Position numbers and translations under genes: made by a program. 64,000 nucleotides of DNA from the NCBI GenBank assembly GCA_015698045.1, contig BLAL01000304.1, forward strand, positions 1,022,148-1,086,147, written 5' to 3'. The notes under the pieces were generated by a model, which saw nothing but the letters and a program-made list of their open reading frames with translations, was not told the DNA's origin and did not search any database. This document shows positions 25,752 to 39,182 of this stretch, in pieces. Positions within the stretch are counted from its first letter, which is position 1, and each line of letters begins with the position of its first letter. The DNA comes from Rhizophagus clarus (lineage: Eukaryota > Glomeromycota > Glomeromycetes > Glomerales > Glomeraceae).

Positions 25752-28403
25752 TAATAATAAATTTAACGTCACCGTTATAATAAATATACTATATAATGAC
25801 GTAACGTTTTTTGCTTTTAACCACTATACAGAATTTAATTATTGATATCAGTTAACTTTATCTATCACGCTAAACTGCTTAAAGTAATTTTAATTACTGT
25901 ATATAAAATCGAAGAATTACTTCTGAGAACCCTTTTCAAGTATATTGGTTATGTGAATTGCAATTCCATTACTTCAGTTATCGATTGACGTGTCACTTTT
26001 CTTATCAATCAAATTATATATTATAACCAATCATACATAGTATAAGTCTAAAATAAGTTTATTATTAGTAATTACAAATTAGAAAATCATACAATTATTT
26101 GAAATCATCTATCGAACGATCCAAGCAATCAGGCGACGTACCGTATGAAGAATCACTTGATTTGGTAAATAAATAATCTTTCTCCTATAATAAAAAAAGT
26201 TTAGTCCTTTTGCGTGACAATTCTTTTGTTTGCTTAATTTGTGTGATTTGAAAAAATTACTTGTATTTACCTAATATTATTCATAACAACTCAAATCATA
26301 AAACACATCCATTGTCACATAAATAAAGATAAGTACTGTAAATTAATAAATAAAATTAGACAAATATGGTCTTTTCTTCTCCTTGTTTGAGATTTTAATT
26401 TACCCAAAATAAAAAAAATTCCACAAACTCTTGGCGGATATTAATTCCGATAAACCTTATCAAATCTTTATAATTAATATATTATACTTTATTATTAATT
26501 GTGCAGGGTGCCCTTAGCTTTTGCATCATCATTCTCCGAAAAATTTCGATCCATTCAGCCTTTCTATTGTTCTCCCTGTTTCACTAATGAATTCTCGATA
26601 CAATAATAAGGTTTTGGATTATTCATTGTAATTACTGGATCAACTCGTTTTCTTGCCTTCCTTCAATGATTCATGTGATTCAAACCCTCAATGGTTTAAT
26701 TAAATCGCTCATCTTCGTAATTACTATTTCTATACAATCTATACATGAATAATATAAAAACCATTTTACAATAAAAGTGCATTTAACAAATCGTGCTGGA
26801 CCTTATTGTGCCACAAAAGTAAAAAATAAATTGTACAAACGTAGTTAATTATTTATATCACAATTTAATCATTCGGCGGTGCTGGAAAAGCATGACTATT
26901 ATAGTAGTGTTACTATTTTTAAAAATCCATAAAAAGCGGTCGATCATTTCTGATATTGGTAGTTTCTAATTCTAGTTGGTCGATTTACATAGCCATAAAA
27001 TAAATTTAAATAGTATACCTAATAGATGATATATATATATATTTTTTTATAACAAATTTTAATAAGTAAAGTATTTTTTTTTTTTTTTCCAGATATAAAC
27101 ATCGCGAAATTATTATAATAATTTAACTGGCTAACCACCATAAATTTCGCGGCTCGTCAAGCTGATATTTTTCACATAAAGAGCTGTCGCGAGTATTTTT
27201 CATAATGGCTGAACTCGCTATGTCGGGTATGTCCATAAAGAGCTGATTGTCGTTCTTAAACTCCAAGCTTAAAGTTATCTTTTAAAAGCTATATTTTATA
27301 CTTTATAAAGATTTTAAAAGGTTCGAGACCAAGATTGAATTTTTTGGTTAATAAATTAATTACTGTGCAAACTTTCTGGCATTCTTTTCTTCACGCTAAG
27401 AAATTATAAAAATAAATAATAATATTGATTTTATAATTTGTTTAAACCATAATTACGTGAAAATAATTACAGTTTTAATAGGTAGTTAAATGAAAATAAT
27501 TATTGAAAACATAATATTTAGATAGATCTTGGACTATGATCAGGTCAAGTAAAAGAATAGCGAGTTAAAAATTCAAAACGCAGGTGTCCGTTAACCTTAC
27601 CTGACCAGAATGTATAACTCTGGCCAGAATCACAAATAGTGGATCATGTGATCTAATTCTGACTCGAGCCAAAACTTGAACAGAGTTTGAAACATGATAA
27701 AGTCATAAAACTATGTTTTTATAAGGAACATCATAATAATTAGTGACTACATCAGTTACTCTAGGTAACGGTCTAGTGAGTGAATTAAATAGTTTACAAT
27801 ATATGTTTTATACCTACAATTCATAAGTCATTCATCTTTGAATTAAAAAAGCTATCATAGAGAAAGAGAACTTGCCATCCAATCTTAATCAACCTCTTGA
27901 ACAACTTTGTATATAGGCGCAGCTTGAAGAAGCAGTAACGCCATTTTTGAAAATGTTTTTGGTATCAGGATTATTGTGGTTGATGCGAACATTTAGTGCT
28001 ATATTTAGTATGGCAGTCTATTTTAACTTAAAAAAAAAATTAAGAAACTTTTTGTTGAAGAAGCACTTGGAAAAATGCCATTTACAAATAGAAAATGGTT
28101 ACCATTTTCTAATTGTGCTAGGCAATTTTCTCCTTGTCAATTATTATAACAGTATTTTTGATAATAATGTCATTCATGTACGGATATTTTCATAGCTATA
28201 ACAAATAATATTATAAATCTAGTATTTAGATAAATCGTAATAAGGCGTATGAAAGGTAAAATTCAAGATCTTTATCAAGATCTAGTTCATGAGCTTTAAC
28301 ATCTATCACTATTGGAGAAAATTCAATATTGAAGAGAGTAATTCAATGTGTCCATCCTTTCAACACTAGAAAATGATTATCGTTATTTCTAAACTTTGGA
28401 ATG
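24761..28403. other. AT-rich region without a recognisable gene
   Basis: No coding sequence with recognisable domains. It contains an (AAT)n microsatellite at about 25700-25771 and a short (AAAT)n tail near 25527-25550, possibly the end of an old retroposon. An open frame at 27947-28195 is flanked by stops in all frames and may be a gene relic, but nothing supports a function. Confidence 0.4.
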
Positions 28404-28405
28404 TA

Positions 28406-29700
28406 CAGTGGGATATCAAAAATCACCGGACAGTTTTTTTTCAGAATTGCATAACTGCATTTTCTCAGCATCCAGTGATCATTAAACAATGAACCAAAGC
28501 TTGTTAGAATCACCATAACAAGATGCATTGAATGGTATTATCTGTGTATCTCTAGCATTAATAGGTAATTAGTTATTGTCAAGTATTTATAAACAGTAAA
28601 ATAGGAATAACTTTTCATCCTCTAATGCTAAAAACATAAAAATAATACCATTCGATTTGTCTTGTTATGGCGAATCTAACAAGATATGCCTCATCATTCT
28701 ATGATTAATGGGCAATGAAACGCCTTGATACTTTTATTTTTCATTATTAAAAAAATTTTCAAAAATCATGATTTTAAAATAAACTTTAAATGGAGTTTAA
28801 ATGTCACCCGGTGATCATACAAAGATGATCAAAAGCTCATTAGATTCGTCTCATTGAGATGCATTGAATGGTGGTATTTATATATTTCTAGCATTAATAG
28901 ATAGTTAATTATGATCAATTCTCTCTAAATTAAAAAATGGTGATAACTTTTTATCTATTGATGCTAGAGATATAAAATACTGCCATTTAATGTGTCTCAT
29001 TATGATAAATATAATGAGCTTTTTTTGTTTTTATATTACCACCAGACAAGTAAACGCCTTGATGTTTCTACATGTCAATATTAAAAAAATTGTTAAAAAA
29101 ATACAATTTTAGAATAAACTTTAAATGGAGTTTAAATGTCACCCAGTGATCATACAAAGATGATCAAAGGCTCATTAGATTCGTCTCATTGAGGTGCATT
29201 GAATGGTGGTATTTTTAGATTTCTAGCATTAATAGATAGTTAATTATGAGCAATAATCTCTAAATTAAAAAATGGTGATAACGGTTTATCTATTGATGCT
29301 AGAGATAAAAAATACTGCCATTTAATGTGTCTCATTATGATAAATATAATGAGCTTTTTTTGTTTTTATATTACCACCAGACAAGTAAACGCCTTGATGT
29401 TTCTACATGTCAATATTAAAAAAATTGTTAAAAAAATATAATTTTAAAATAAACTTTAAATGGAGTTTAAATGTCACCCAGTGATCATACAAAGATAATC
29501 AAAGGCTCATTAGATTCGTCTCATTGAGATGCATCGAATGGTAGTATTTATATATCTTTAACATATATAGGCAATAAGTTATGACAAATATTCTCTAAAT
29601 GATAAAGTGCAAATAACTTTTTACCTACTAATGTTAGTATTATAAAAAATACTGTCATTTAATGCATTTCATTTTGATAAATATAATGAGCTTTTTTTAT
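28406..29700 (+). repeat. Left inverted arm of the Tc1 element
   Basis: A terminal unique part is followed by tandem units of about 335 bp. Each unit contains an internal imperfect palindrome: TCTAGCATTAATAGATAGTT is followed about 50 bp later by the complementary-type ATCTATTGATGCTAGAGAT. It has no coding capacity. Confidence 0.8.
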
Positions 29701-30045
29701 CTTTATTTAATATACTGTATTCTAAATATTCAAAGCCAAATGCATAAAGCCAAATATGCTAAGCAAATATACTAAGCCAAATAACTAAGTCTTATGTGTT
29801 AACCCAATATGCTAAGCCAAATACTAAGCAAATATGATGCAAAGCAAGTCAAGTATATTAAGCCAAAAATTAAAAAAATATATAAACATTAAAATTTTTA
29901 CCAATTTGTATTTATGATAATATTTATTTTTTATAAATATTTTTTTTTAAAAAAATTTCTTTACTATTAAAAAAGTCTTTAAAATTATATAGTTTCTTCT
30001 TTTCCTTAATATTATAAATTATAAAAAAAATAATAAATTATTTAA

Positions 30046-31080
30046 ATGGCTGCTACCCAACGTAAAGAACTTACAGAATTCCAGCGTGGTGAAATAATAG
30101 GTGCTTGGAAATGTGATTTTAGCATAAGAAAAATAAGTGAAATATTAAAACATTCAAAAAGTACAGTTCATGAAGTTATTGCTGCATATAAAGAAGGATT
30201 TGAAACACTACCTTCACGAAGTGGTAGACCACCTATTATAACAGAAAGAGATGGCCGCCATTTAATGCAAACTCTTAATAAAAACCGAAAAACTACTATT
30301 GATGAATTGTGTGAAAACTTTACTACTTCTACTTCAATAGAGGCAAGCCCAATTACTATCAAATGATATCTCCATAAAAATAATATTTATGGACGAGTTG
30401 GAGCAAAAAAACCCTTTGTAAATGCAGCTAATAAAATGAAAAGATTAAAATGGGCTAAACAAAAAGTAAAGTGGATAAATGAATGGGAAAACATTATTTG
30501 GAGTGATGAATCTAAATTTGAAGTATTTGGTGGTGATGGAAAAAGATATGTTTGGAGAACTCCTCAGGAAAAATATAATCCAAAATGTCTTATTCCTACA
30601 TTTAAATCAGGTCAAGAAAGTGTAATGATTTGGGGTTGTTTTGTAAAAAATAAATTAGGTCCATTAGTTAAATTAGAAGGTAAAATAACAGCAAATGTCT
30701 ATGTAAAAGAAATACTTGAAAAACATTTATTGCCCTTTATAAATAATTTAGAAGATAAAGAAAATTATATTTTTAAAGAAGATAATGCTCCTATTCATAC
30801 AGCAAATATAGCAAAAAAGTGGAAAGAAGATAATAATATTGCAAGCTTACCATGGCCTGCACAAAGTCCAGATTTGAATCCTATAGAAAATCTATGGGAT
30901 GAATTGGAAAGAAAAGTCAGAAATCATAGACCATTACCAAAAAATCAAGATGATTTATGGAAGATTTTACAAGAAGAATGGTTAAATCTTGATGAAAAAA
31001 TATATAAAAATCTTGTAGATAGTATACCACGCCGTGTTGCTGCAGTTATTGAAAATAAAGGTGATCCTACAAAATATTAA
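30046..31080 (+). pseudogene. Tc1-family DDE transposase, one in-frame stop
   Basis: A single 345-codon frame has one TGA at 30364-30366 (codon 107); everything else is open. The N-terminal part (residues about 8-50) is a Tc1/paired-type helix-turn-helix that would bind the inverted repeats. The catalytic triad lies in the second half: Asp154 (WSDESKF), Asp246 (EDNAPIH) and Glu281 (NPIENLWDE), with 34 residues between the last two (DD34E, Tc1 type). The stop can be explained by one CGA-to-TGA transition, since the position follows a conserved helix. Without readthrough only a DNA-binding fragment would be made; a second in-frame ATG at 30436 opens the catalytic half. Confidence 0.9.
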
Positions 31081-31149
31081 TAATAAAATAATAAATATTT
31101 TTTTTTATAATTAAAATGTATTTTTTGTCAAAAACTTTAACTACACTTA

Positions 31150-32627
31150 TTTTATTACTATTTAATTTTTTTCAATGAGATGAATCTAATGAGCTTTTAA
31201 TCAACTTTGTATAATCACTGAGTAATATTTTAATCCTATTTAAATTAATTCTAAAATTACATTTTTTTAATAAATTTTTTTAATATTAACATTTAGAAAC
31301 ATCAAGGCATTTTCTCATCTGGTGGTAATATTAAAACAAAAAAAGCTCATTATATTTATCATAATGAGACACATTAAATGGTAGTATTTTACATCTCTAG
31401 TATCAATAGATAAAAAGTTATAACCACTTTTTAATTTAAAGAATATTAATCATAATTAACTATCTATTAATGCTAGAAATCTAAAAATACCACCATTCAA
31501 TGCATCTCAATGAGACGAATCTAATGAGCTTTTGATTATCTTTGTATGATCACTGGGTGACATTTAAACTCCATTTAAATTTATTTTAAAATTATATTTT
31601 TTTAACAATTTTTTTAATATTGACATGTAGAAACATCAAGGCGTTTTCTTGTCTGGCAGTAATATGAAAATAAAAAAAGCTCATTATATTTATCATAATG
31701 AGACACATTAAATAGTAGTATTTTATATCTCTAGCATCAATAGACAAAAAGTTATTACTACTTTTTAATTTAAAGAATATTGATCATAATTAACTATTTA
31801 TTAATGCTAGAAATATAAAAATACCGTCATTCAATGCATCTCAATGAGACGAATCTAATGAGTTTTTGATCATCTTTGTATGATCACTGCATGACATTTA
31901 AACTCCATTTAAAGTTTATTCTAAAATTATATTTTTTTAACAATTTTTTTAATATTGACATGTAGAAACATCAAGGCGTTTAATTATCTGGTGGTAATAT
32001 AAAAACAAAAAAAGCTCATTATATTTATTATAATGAGACACATTAAATGGCAGTATTTTAAATCTCTAGCATTAATAGATAAAATGTTATCACCATTTTT
32101 TAATTTAGAGATTATTGATCATAATTAACTATCTATTAATGCTAGAAATATATAAATACCACCATTCAATGCATCTCAATGAGACGAATCTAATGATCCT
32201 TTGATCATCTTTGTATGATCACTGGGTGACATTTAAACTCCATTTAAAGTTTATTTTAAAATCATGATTTTTGAAAATTTTTTTAATAATGAAAAATAAA
32301 AGTATCAAGGCGTTTCATTGCCCATTAATCATAGAATGATGAGGCATATCTTGTTAGATTCGCCATAACAAGACAAATCGAATGGTATTATTTTTATGTT
32401 TTTAGCATTAGAGACTGAAAAGTTATTCCTATTTTACTGTTTATAAATACTTGACAATAACTAATTACCTATTAATGCTAGAGATACACAGATAACATCA
32501 TTCAATGCGCCTTGTTATGGTGATTCTAACAAGCTTTGGTTCATTGCTTAATGATCACTGGATGCTGAGAAAATACGGTTAAGCAATTCTGAAAAAAAAC
32601 TGTCCGGTGATTTTTGATATCCCACTG
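31150..32627 (-). repeat. Right inverted arm of the Tc1 element
   Basis: This is the inverted counterpart of the left arm. Units recur at about 335-bp spacing: TTTAAACTCCATTTAAA-type strings lie near 31561, 31896 and 32230, with a degenerate one near 31226. It ends in the terminal CCCACTG followed by the TA target. Confidence 0.8.
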
Positions 32628-32629
32628 TA

Positions 32630-34396
32630 CAGTACGGTAAGTATATAAATATAAGATACAAATTAATGAGTGATTTAAAAATTGTCAAAGAAGCTACCTC
32701 CGTTAAATTCGGCATTAAATCACGGAGAAAGTAATTTGTGTAATATAATTTTCTGAAAAAAAGGTAATAAAATGAATATCACAAGGTCTTCGATTATTTC
32801 CTCTTCTTCGTTGTCTTCGTAAACGTCTTCTCTTCAACTTTTCAGTTTGCGTTACCACGAGTGAAATTTTAACAATTTGTTTTAATAAGTTATATCCAGA
32901 AAAGCCAATAATATACTGACAATCATAAAATTCGATAGCTTATAATATTTAGCCGTCAGACATCGGCTCTTGAAAATGGTGAACATGAAACTATTTAACG
33001 ACAATAGTAAATTGGGTGATTGGTTTAATATTAAATGATTGATCAAAATTATATTGTGTAATGGTCAGTTGGTTAATAATATCGATAATACTGCTGATAT
33101 CGATAATATTGCACTAATTTCTAACCAATGATTCCATATTATTTAACTCTATTGTAAAAATTCTTTAATGGATTTTGTACTTTCAAAAATCTATGCCTGA
33201 CTAATCAGATGAAAAAATATTACAGAATATTGAGTCCTGATTCCGAAAATTCTGACGATTTTATTTTGTCTTTTCACATACTGGAATGATTTATAAGTTT
33301 ATCTGCTTGGTTTGATTTGTGTTTTATGATCGTTTAGGCAAGTTATATCATATTGGAACTTTTTAATTCAAATACATACATTGCATTGTATTGTAAGTAT
33401 GATCAATTTTGAAAATTTAGGATAAGTAATGAAAAAAAAGAACTATTTGAATTATTAACTAAAAAACTTGTGAGATACTTTCTATTCTAACCTTATTGTT
33501 AAAAGAATCATTCTAATAATAATGAACAATTACTAATTATATATGCGATTTACACATGGTCACCGGATGCGATCACACCTTATCTTTTATTAGACCTCGG
33601 GTCGGATTTCGTTCCAGAGTTTCTGTTATTAATAGCTGTGGATAGTTTTTAACTAAATTATTCCCAATTTACCGACAATGTACGAATGTCAAAGAATTGT
33701 CTTATTAATAAAATATTTCCATGTTTGTTGTGAAGAATTTATTATAAACCTTTCAAAATAATTTATAAAGGCCTTTCCTTAGTTTTACTATCAAATAGCT
33801 CATTAGTCAGTTTTTCATATACTTTGAATAAATTACCATTTTCAATGCTTAAAGAATAATATTGTAAATTTTATTATGAAAATCATTGCAAAAAAGAATT
33901 TATCATACGTTATGTAAGTGTTTGATTTGAAACAGGATAAACTGTATGTCTGTACCATTATTCTCCACTTTCAAACGAAAATTATAATTTTCTTCGCATA
34001 TTTAATTATTCTAAATATAAGAAAATTTAAATATAGAAAAACCCTTTTCTATTTTCTACTTTGTCTCTCAAAGATAATGTATGTAATTACAACTGACTGA
34101 TATTTTATATGCTGCTGATGAAATACAAGTTGTAAACTTCACTTCTTTTATATAATTCCTGCATGTATTACATAATGCTGGCCCTATAGGCTAATTAAAC
34201 GTGCTGAGCAATGACAAGTACAGTCGCCACTGGTTATACCGAACTCAATGTTCCAGTGATTTTTGTTTGGTATAGAATGAGTTCGCTATATAGCACCTAT
34301 ACTGTATACCGAACAGTTCGTTATATAAATTCTGACCAATAATATAATAAGCACGTGATTTATTTAAATGTATTATATTACGTATTACAGTATATT
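32630..34396. other. AT-rich region with a possible transposon end, no gene
   Basis: No supported coding sequence. At about 34217-34330 the sequence reads CAGTCGCCACTGGTTATACC and then contains several copies of a TATACCGAAC or GTTCGCTATATAG-type string. That resembles the end of a pogo/Tigger-like element. The other end and a transposase were not found. Confidence 0.3.
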
Positions 34397-36740
34397 ATTA
34401 TTATTTAAACTATAGTGCGAAAACTCTTTCCCGTTCCTGAAAATTTGCGAAAATAAAATTTTTTTTCTGACTCATTTTTTAATGTTTCTGCCTAGCAAAC
34501 TCCATCGCCATCACGGATAGAGTTTACCCCACCTTAGTGTTTATTTTTTATATACTTTTATACTTTCTTTTATTTTTGGAAGTGTTAGACTATCTTATCC
34601 CTCTGTTAAGCGTTATAAAGTTAGGAACAAATTTTTCTGTCTGCACCATCACGCTACTTCTCCTTTCGTAACCTGAAACTAAGTGGATATTATGGCTACC
34701 CCTTCCCACTCACCTAGTGTTAATGAAAATAACGAACCTGTTAAAGGTTCGGCTCTTGTTCGTCTTTACAAGCCTGCAAATATTTTCCCTATTACTTTTT
34801 CTCTTCTTCACATATGTCCTTCTCTTTTGTGTGACACAAGAGGAGCGGGCATCTTGTTTAACACAAAGAAAGCTAGATATTACCTTTTAAGTCTAAGTCC
34901 GTTCACAACGACTAATATCAGCACCAATTATTTTTCAGTGATCACAAATGATACAGATCTACCTGGTACACATCAAAGGATTTTTTCATCTACATCTAAA
35001 TCCCCCAACATCAATTTCCTTATTGGGAATTTCCTCACATTTGTCTTTAACCTTAATCGTCAATTCCCCAGCCACGTAGTCACAAAGTATTTTTCACGTT
35101 TATGAGTCCTTCTTAAAGAAAAGCTATGCTCAATTAGAACTAGAATGGATTCAGATAGTTCTAACAACCGTCGCACTAAAACTTATATCCGATTTGCTAA
35201 TCGCGATCACGTGATCTATTTAGGATTTTACCTTCGCTATAAATTAGAATGCAATCTCCCTGCTGCTTCGGTCATGTCCAACAAGCGATGGCGCTGTGGA
35301 GAACATTACAACGAAATCAATGTTTGTCATCAATCAGGTCGTCATGTCCCTAGAGATGCAAAATATTATGCAGATGAATTAAAACGTCGTGCAAAAAAGA
35401 AAAAAGGCAATCCTCGTGAAGTTAAACATATTCATTCAAATTGACTAGGCATCTCTTATGATGTCGTTATCAAAATGTATAAGGATATCCCTGCCAGGCA
35501 ACGTCGTAAATTGCCTGACTCGCCGAAATGGAAATATTTTAAAGAATATAAACGTTTGCAATTCGATATCCTGAGGAGTCCTCAGCAAATCCAATGATTT
35601 AACCGCCTAAGTACGTTAGTTTTATCACACAATGCTAATGCAAAATACAAGAGACCTTTCATTTTAGATACGCAGAAAGATGGAATGCAACCTGCTACAG
35701 TATTTAAACAACTTCATCATTGTCCTTCAAAGCAAATGCCTTCTACTGGTTCAACATTTAATTTCGTACACAATGGATTTCCCTTCAAGCTATTCGAAAC
35801 AAAGCTAAAAGATTGCGTCGAAAATATAAACGGAAAATCAAGTTACCCCCATTGCCACCAAATTTTGCTGGTGATGCGAGAGTATATTATCAAACACATC
35901 ATCGGATTAATTTAGATATCCCTAGTATCTGCGAACGCTACCAGCGTGACTCTCTCGCGCTAGCAGGCATTGCTCATTGTGATCAGATCATGTCATATAT
36001 AGATACGATTAAGAATGTTCCACAAAAAACGGTGCAAGATGTTACTCTGGATCATCATCATGATGATAGAGTTTATGTCATTTCTCCAGAAGATACAGCT
36101 TTATTGGCCACACCCAACACTTATTTACGTCGAATTCACACCCCACTGACACCGTTGTCAGATTCGGCTCCAAAACGTTTACGTCTGTCACAAGCACCCA
36201 GCTCTTCAACTGCAGCTACAAGTTTTACCCCTAGGTCTTCTCATACAACTGGTTATACAGTTGATCATCAAGGTTCGACGCAAACTGGAAGTCTGCCGAC
36301 TCCAACGCCTGATAGAATTAAATGATTCGATTATAACAGTAGTCCGATGTCTAACGACGTCAGATTTTCTGATGCCTAATTACAATTTTTTTTTTTTTGA
36401 GAAATTATACAATTATGGACCTTTATTACACTACAACATTCTACACCTGACAGAATTTACGTATAGCATCAATAGATGAAAGAAAAATTCGGTTCCTTAA
36501 TTAGATTAGGAGTAAGGCTTTACTCGTCTTTTTAGTGTGAACGTGTGTAATTGGAAGTCCTCCTGGGACTCGGTATGTAGGTTTATAACCTTCCTCTGGT
36601 TCTGAGACGGACAAAACTGGTTCTTTCGAATCGGTGATAGTTAGTTATGGATCATATATTTTCGTTCATTTTGTAATTGGTCGACAATTTTGTTTCTGTT
36701 CTAATTGTTTGTACGTCATATAAAAATAAAAATAAAAAAT
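34397..36740 (+). mobile_element. Retroelement A: short LINE-like unit without recognised enzyme
   Basis: It begins with the 17-bp motif ATTATTATTTAAACTAT (34397-34413) that also starts elements B and C. It ends in an A-rich tail of AAAAT-type units (about 36721-36740) immediately before the next copy of that motif. The 5' leader is weakly similar to those of B and C. It encloses one broken reading frame of unknown type and no reverse transcriptase, so it probably depends on a partner LINE. Confidence 0.6.
34683..36325 (+). pseudogene. Unknown protein of element A, broken frame
   Basis: Successive open segments at 34683-35105, 35145-35444, 35685-35915 and 35813-36325 look like parts of one protein. 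The frame beginning at 35145 continues beyond TGA stops at 35442 and near 35594. A frameshift at about 35760-35810 then moves into the last segment. The product would be basic in the middle (Arg/Lys runs) and rich in Ser, Thr, Pro and His at the end. I recognise no domain. It could be a captured host gene or an ORF1-type protein. Confidence 0.45.
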
Positions 36741-36946
36741 ATTATTATTTAAACTATAAAAAGTTTCGACTGTCGATCACACGTCCAAAATTTTCAGAGA
36801 AGAATAGTACATAGAAAACACTTTATTTTACAAACAAACACCTATTTTTTTTTACATTTTTGAATCGCACAATCGAAATTACTTTAGAAACATATATATA
36901 TAAGCACAAAAATATCAAAGTAACTTTTTTTCTTTAAAGATTCATC

Positions 36947-39177
36947 ATGTCTACTCGTTCCACTAGAAGTTCTGCTAGAAACACAAAAAGAAGCTCTTCA
37001 AGCGTCAATAACAATAATCAAGAAATGATTAAACATGCTAATAACGCAACTCAAGTTAATAACAACCCACACGGAGACAACGCTTCTGTCTCCTCTTCAA
37101 CAACACCTACGAACGATTCTAATAGACATGAAACGTCTAACAAAAGAGTTAGAACAGTAGAAGGAAGCAATAATGATATACTCATGACTGAAACTGCCAG
37201 TCCTCCAGACGCTCAAACAATCACGAATGAGACAACAACACCAAAAACTCCAATCTTAGTCTCTTTGAATGAGTCACTTCACGCTCTCAAGAACGATAGA
37301 AATCTTCTTGTTACTGCGCCCAATGAAGATCAATCAGGGGCTAATTCAAAAACTGATTTACCCAATAAAGGAAAAAATAAAATGACAGACACCAATCAGG
37401 ATACACTTATGCACGAACAACTTGATTTATCCAACTTTAAGGGGGAACAAATTTATAGACTTTTTTGCCCTCTCAACCATTTTCCAAATAATGACAATCT
37501 ACACGAGGTCCTCAACAAAGTGCGTTTACATTTCGCCAACAAAGAAACTTTCAAAGGATGTTCCATAGATACCATATGTAAAATTTCTATAATCGTTTTA
37601 ACTTTACCAGTGATGTTGACAAAAGTGCACTTGACGGCACTAACATTGGTTCATTAAAAGTCACATTTCATGACTTCAACGAACAAAACACCTCCAATAT
37701 TATCCAACAAGAATTAATGAAAATTTTCAACCGCAGTATTAGATTCGTAGACATACCAACCTCATATCCTACTGACGTATTTGTCAATATCATACAAAAT
37801 CAATATGGTAAAATCTTAACATACAAAGAAATTATCAAACAGAGACGTAATAACAATCAACAACAGAGACCAAATCAACGAAATTACAGACCACAACCAC
37901 CCATTTACAAACAGATACATATTGTTTTTAAAGATGAACAACCGGTTAAAAACTTCTTTACTAAAGAAATCTACAGTCTCAAAATTGAAAACTGGGTCTG
38001 TCGTATTTTACCCGCTAATCATACACATTCAGAACATGATAAAAGATGCAAATTCAGCTATAAAATCATGGGTCTACCAATGAATACTCAACTTGGGGAT
38101 CTACATCCTATCCTCACACGTATCAACGCACAAACATGCACCTTCGCGCCTACTAGCAACAGATAACTACAAAAAGCAGCCTATGTGTACGTTAAAGAGA
38201 AAGATTACAAAGAACAAATATTTCGTATCAAATGCTTTAACACTACTATCTATGCCTTCCCTCAAACTATACGTCTTTCATGTACTGTTTGTGGTGACCC
38301 CACTCATGAATATACGCAATGCACTAACAAACAAGATCCTAATCAACGCCCTAAAGCGTTAACAATTGACAGAAATCAAAACAAAAAGCCAACCATCAAT
38401 CAACAAATCTATAATCAATTTAAATCAATTATCGCCACACATAATGGGGAACGCATCATCCGCATGGATCAAAACAAATACCAAAATCCAAAACAACTGA
38501 TGAAATTCAACCAACCTCCTCTATATATCCCAAACATACCAGACAATACAATGAAAATCCAACATTTAGAGCAAGAAATAAACACTCTAAAAGCACAACT
38601 GAAAACATTGGCCGAAGAAAATATGACATTAAAAAAGGAACTCACAATGGTCAAAGAAAGCATCACAACTAACACAAAAGAACTCTTATACATGAAAGAG
38701 CAATTAAACCATGTCAATACCAAGTCCGACATTATGATACAAAAACTAGATGAAATCTCTTTATATCAAAATACCCCTTCTTTGCACGTAACCAGAGAAG
38801 AATCCACTAACATAACATATGAAAAAAATAATTTACATCCAATCATAGCTAATGAAACAGTTGCACGCACTAACAGCAACATACCCACAGAATGACAACG
38901 AAAAATCCAAGTTGTCTCGTTACCCATCTACGAGGGTCAAAACACATCATCTGGACCTGTTCAATACCTGATGGAAGATATTAACTCTATCCAAGGACAT
39001 TCAGATCTTGGTAGAATAGAAAGAGAATATGATGCCGAATATTACAACCAAACAAATGAGGATGATACATACAACTACAACAACATGGAGACGCAAGAAG
39101 ATAATACAGGACTTCTTTCAAGATTCACTAATTATATTGGAGGCAACAGCAGGGTGCTGAACCCTTCTCAGTACTGA
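36947..39177 (+). pseudogene. LINE B ORF1: RNA-binding Gag-like protein
   Basis: The ORF opens at the ATG at 36947 with an Asn/Ser/Thr-rich, low-complexity N-terminus. The frame shifts between about 37600 and 37680. It then runs on past in-frame stops at 38164-38166 (TAA) and 38893-38895 (TGA) to 39177. A CCHC zinc knuckle lies near 38280-38325 (CX2CX4HX4C, CTVCGDPTHEYTQC). A strong coiled coil follows (about 38550-38760, Leu/Glu/Lys heptads). ORF1 proteins of this type coat LINE RNA in cytoplasmic particles. At least three lesions make the copy non-functional. The order of domains is repeated in element C. Confidence 0.8.
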
Positions 39178-39182
39178 AACCT

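Larger units (their letters stand above)
28406..32627 (+). mobile_element. Tc1/mariner-type transposon with very long inverted arms
   Basis: The ends are CAGTGGGATATCAAAAATCA at the left (28406) and its complement TGATTTTTGATATCCCACTG at the right (to 32627). Both are flanked by TA (28404-28405 and 32628-32629), the classic Tc1/mariner target. Inverted similarity continues well past 1 kb on each side (about 28406-29700 against 31150-32627). The arms consist of about 335-bp units: the string AAACTTTAAATGGAGTTTAA starts at 28781, 29116 and 29451, and its complement recurs at matching spacing in the right arm. The element encloses one transposase gene. At 4.2 kb it is far longer than a typical Tc1 element because of the arms. 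Confidence 0.9.

Noticed and set aside
27947-28195. 82-codon plus-strand open frame
   Set aside because: It is low-complexity and hydrophobic, with no paralogue, no splice context and stops in the surrounding frames. It may be a relic but is not supportable as a gene.
30168-30362. Minus-strand frame within the transposase
   Set aside because: It is a shadow of the helix-turn-helix coding region of the Tc1 transposase.
38469-38732. Minus-strand frame opposite LINE B ORF1
   Set aside because: It is the mirror of the coiled-coil coding region. Codon structure and zinc-knuckle context support the plus strand.
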